Assembly (NCBI RefSeq): GCF_964199755.1
Contig: NC_133930.1
Coordinates: 30,991,071-31,055,070 of the forward strand
From: Larus michahellis
Taxonomy: Eukaryota > Chordata > Aves > Charadriiformes > Laridae
Direction: 5' to 3'
DNA length: 64,000 bases
The notes under the pieces were generated by a model. That model did not search any database and had not been told where the DNA came from. It saw nothing but the letters and a program-made list of their open reading frames with translations. Position numbers and translations under genes: made by a program. Below, in pieces: positions 62,301-64,000 of this stretch (position 1 is its first letter; each line of letters opens with the position of its first letter).

Positions 62301-64000
62301 TACTGTGATTGATTTATTTTTTTTTTTTTAAGAACTAGACTTACCTCTGGTTTTGGCCTGTAATACTCTCTTGCTTAAGTAAAGAAAAGCAATTGCTGCT
62401 GTAATATAGTTCATGATGGTGCCAACACGGGCAGGATAAGCCAGGACAAATAAACCAAGTACATCAAAGAACACAACATTTCCATGTCGATACTCAAAAG
62501 ATTTAGCCAGCTTATCTGACGTTGCTAGGTATTTTAGGACAGATAGAATATTGTCACCTATTAAAAAAAGCAGACACACAATGTAACTACATCAAGGTTG
62601 ATGAATTAGTACACAGCATTCTTTTAAGTGTTCTTAAAAATAAAGCTGTATTGAAATATCCTCAAGAAAGATGTGAATATACAACTGATTATTCTGAAAT
62701 AGGTATTTGATAGTATGCACAGCATAGTATTTTCATGAGTTAATCTAGACAGCTGTCACTAAAATAAGTATACGTGGTAAGCTTCATGTTTTTAAATGCT
62801 GTTGCAATGAAGGGAGTAGTCAAGCTTTCAGCCCATCTTCAGGTCTGATATTAAAGCATTGGACTTCAAGGCTAACCCATAGAAGAGTTTAGAATTTCCT
62901 AATCTTCCTTCTCTTCTCCTTGCCAGTAGTAACCTCTCCATGTTTCAGTGACTGTGAATTACCTGCCTTTCTTTCCCTAGATGACTGTAAGGTAAACTTC
63001 CTTTGTAGCCTACAGGTACTGACCACTTCTTTTCTTTCACACAGTGCAGCCAAAAACAATTGTTCTGAACTTTCATTTTGCTTTTACTTGACCTGTAAAA
63101 GTGCTTACTGGCTGAAAAGTTTTGTCTTTATTTTTTTTTTTTAGCTGTGATACATTTAACAAGAGACCTTCTACATAACCACCGTGACCAGTAAAATCAC
63201 CTTTCCAACAGGAATTTATAGGTGTTACTTTCTGTCTTGCAACTGCACTGGTGCAAGAAAGTGTTTAAAACTTATTCATGCTGGTTATCTAAGCTGGCTT
63301 CTGTACAAGCTTAAAGAGGGAAATGGTCAAAATCCTGGAGATGTTTAGAATCATGTTAGTTTTTCCTGGTAAACTAAAGGTCTTATTGTAATTTTCCTTA
63401 CTGCAGCCTGTCAAATAGCCTGCTCTGAGCAGAAACTGTTAGTAGAAAATAAATCCTGTTTATCCACAGCCTGTGTGCCACCATGTAAGTTTGAGTGGGA
63501 TCCATTCTGAAAGAAAAGCCTCTGTTGGCAGACCAGTCTCTGTGCCACCAACCTAACCATAAGCTTCTCATGATGCACGCTAATCAGTAAGAGGGCTTAC
63601 TGAGAGAAAAGGAACCCAGAAGGCTGAACAATCATGTATAAATGGCTAGATTATAACCTTAATTGGATTCCACAGTTACTTTCAAATCAACATCACTGGA
63701 TAGTGATAAAGTTTATCTTCCCAAGTTAACCAAACATATTTCCTTTGTATTTCAAAGACATGCATTGAGTAAATTCTTTGTTCTTTAGAACATGTCTAGC
63801 AGTTCTAAATTTGTACTTAAAATGATGAATTTCTTGCAATGGGCAGTCTTAACAGCAAAATAAAAAGCAGCTACAACACTTTAGCAAATCTTTCGTAAAT
63901 AACTGAATTCTTGAAACACCAACCTGCTCTCTGAATGGAATCTGTTAAAATTCTGTCTGATGTGTCGTATTTTGTATGATAAATGTAGCCATTTTCAATG
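53374..64000 (-). CDS. ERMP1: ERMP1, endoplasmic reticulum metallopeptidase 1 (3' ten coding exons; 5' part outside window)
   Basis: Spliced gene on the minus strand. The coding join in transcription order is 64000-63924 (partial), 62557-62345, 61412-61192, 58529-58355, 57850-57660, 57067-56915, 56374-56172, 55441-55326, 54856-54693 and 53538-53374 (stop). This gives 558 residues plus stop with GT-AG borders and no internal stop. It matches my recollection of about residues 347-904 of vertebrate ERMP1. ERMP1 is a multi-pass ER membrane protein of peptidase family M28 with a luminal zinc-peptidase domain. The window holds the end of that domain (motif YHTKYDT, with the last zinc-ligand His at 63976-63978), then about eight hydrophobic membrane segments, then the long luminal C-terminal domain ending TYDLFVF. 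The rat orthologue (Fxna) is known from ovarian follicle organisation. The gene looks intact here. The start codon and the remaining zinc ligands lie to the right of the window. Confidence 0.97.
54693..54856 (-). CDS. ERMP1: ERMP1 penultimate exon
   Basis: 164 bases. It encodes [20 protein letters not shown] and then [20 protein letters not shown], ending VELT. The donor is ACG|GTGAGT. Confidence 0.96.
55326..55441 (-). CDS. ERMP1: ERMP1 exon, luminal C-terminal domain
   Basis: 116 bases after a C-rich polypyrimidine tract. It encodes [20 protein letters not shown] and continues to LSFEVS plus one base. The donor is GTGAGT. Confidence 0.95.
56172..56374 (-). CDS. ERMP1: ERMP1 exon, luminal C-terminal domain
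   Basis: 203 bases. It encodes [36 protein letters not shown] and [13 protein letters not shown]. It ends on CG of an Arg codon with the non-standard donor GTTGGT. Frame with the next exon ([10 protein letters not shown]) supports this site. Confidence 0.95.
56915..57067 (-). CDS. ERMP1: ERMP1 exon, last membrane segment
   Basis: 153 bases, 51 codons, phase 0. It encodes [20 protein letters not shown], then [16 protein letters not shown] and the conserved [10 protein letters not shown] that opens the luminal C-terminal domain. The donor is CAG|GTAAGA. Confidence 0.96.
57660..57850 (-). CDS. ERMP1: ERMP1 exon, membrane segments
   Basis: 191 bases. It encodes [20 protein letters not shown], then [20 protein letters not shown] and a hydrophobic end up to SSYF. 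The donor is TTT|GTAAGT. Confidence 0.96.
58326..58344 (-). other. G-run (G8-A-G4-A-G5 on transcript strand) behind an ERMP1 donor
   Basis: C5-T-C4-T-C8 on the + strand reads as three long G runs in the ERMP1 pre-mRNA, starting 11 bases after the exon end at 58355. The longest run can supply two G3 tracts, so the pattern fits a G-quadruplex. Intronic G runs near donors are known binding sites for hnRNP H/F. Confidence 0.7.
58355..58529 (-). CDS. ERMP1: ERMP1 exon, membrane segments
   Basis: 175 bases. It encodes [20 protein letters not shown] and [20 protein letters not shown]. The acceptor is GTCACAG and the donor GTATAA. A G-rich run begins 11 bases past the exon end in the transcript. Confidence 0.96.
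59288..59319. repeat. A32 homopolymer in ERMP1 intron
   Basis: 32 consecutive A on the + strand (T32 in the ERMP1 transcript). CR1 does not leave such tails. I did not recognise a retrocopied gene in front of it, so it is listed as a simple repeat. Confidence 0.9.
61192..61412 (-). CDS. ERMP1: ERMP1 exon, membrane segments
   Basis: 221 bases. It encodes [40 protein letters not shown] and [20 protein letters not shown], about two hydrophobic membrane spans. The donor is AAG|GTAAGC. Confidence 0.96.
62345..62557 (-). CDS. ERMP1: ERMP1 exon, first polytopic membrane segments
   Basis: 213 bases. It encodes [20 protein letters not shown], then the hydrophobic [19 protein letters not shown] and [11 protein letters not shown]. 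These are the first membrane segments after the luminal peptidase domain. The acceptor is TTAATAG and the donor GTAAGT. Confidence 0.96.
63924..64000 (-). CDS. ERMP1: ERMP1 partial exon with M28 zinc-ligand His (cut by window edge)
   Basis: 77 bases visible. They encode [20 protein letters not shown] and the following SIQRA, the end of the M28 peptidase domain. The YHT..D motif carries the final zinc-binding His. The donor is the non-standard GTTGGT. The exon continues beyond base 64000. Confidence 0.95.

Larger units (their letters stand above)
53539..63923 (-). other. ERMP1: ERMP1 introns
   Basis: The introns are 53539-54692, 54857-55325, 55442-56171, 56375-56914, 57068-57659, 57851-58354, 58530-61191, 61413-62344 and 62558-63923. 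Apart from the A32 run and the G-run, no mobile element or RNA gene was recognised. The introns are notably free of CR1. (Exons within this span are listed separately.). Confidence 0.8.

Overview
This window is vertebrate nuclear DNA, almost certainly from a bird. It is AT-rich, with small GT-AG-spliced exons in long introns. It carries four truncated CR1 (chicken repeat 1) LINE fragments whose 3' ends show the typical ATTCTATG repeat, plus an old avian-type LTR-retroelement fragment. Two single-copy genes face each other tail to tail. RIC1 (RAB6A-GEF complex partner 1) is on the + strand. ERMP1 (endoplasmic reticulum metallopeptidase 1) is on the - strand. The same convergent pair lies on human 9p24.1. 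That region corresponds to part of the avian Z chromosome, so Z linkage is likely, but this is inference and is not readable from the window.

Layout: 1-7481 is the 3' part of a RIC1 intron, with two CR1 fragments in antisense orientation. 7482-45220 holds 25 RIC1 coding exons up to the stop codon (4,119 coding bases, 1,372 residues plus stop). All are in frame with canonical GT-AG borders. Compared with my memory of the ~1,423-residue vertebrate protein, only about the first 48 residues are missing; these lie in an exon left of the window. 45221 to about 46,825 is the RIC1 3' UTR. From 46.8 to 51.25 kb is intergenic, holding a ~1 kb LTR-type fragment interrupted by a ~102 bp second copy of RIC1 3' flank. 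From 51.25 to 53.37 kb is the likely ERMP1 3' UTR. 53374-64000 holds ten ERMP1 coding exons read right to left (558 residues plus stop); the rightmost is cut by the window edge. Neither promoter is in the window.

The genes act in different places. RIC1, with RGP1, is the guanine-nucleotide exchange factor for RAB6A in endosome-to-Golgi retrograde traffic. ERMP1 is a multi-pass ER membrane M28-family zinc peptidase. No CRISPR, operon, tRNA or rRNA was seen. I found no wholly new system. The observations most worth a second look are: two consecutive NAGNAG acceptors in RIC1 that make single residues optional; a weak RIC1 donor whose intron stays open for 54 codons; a CR1 insertion 24 bp behind a 39 bp exon; a G-quadruplex-like run just behind an ERMP1 donor; and the duplicated flank inside the LTR fragment.
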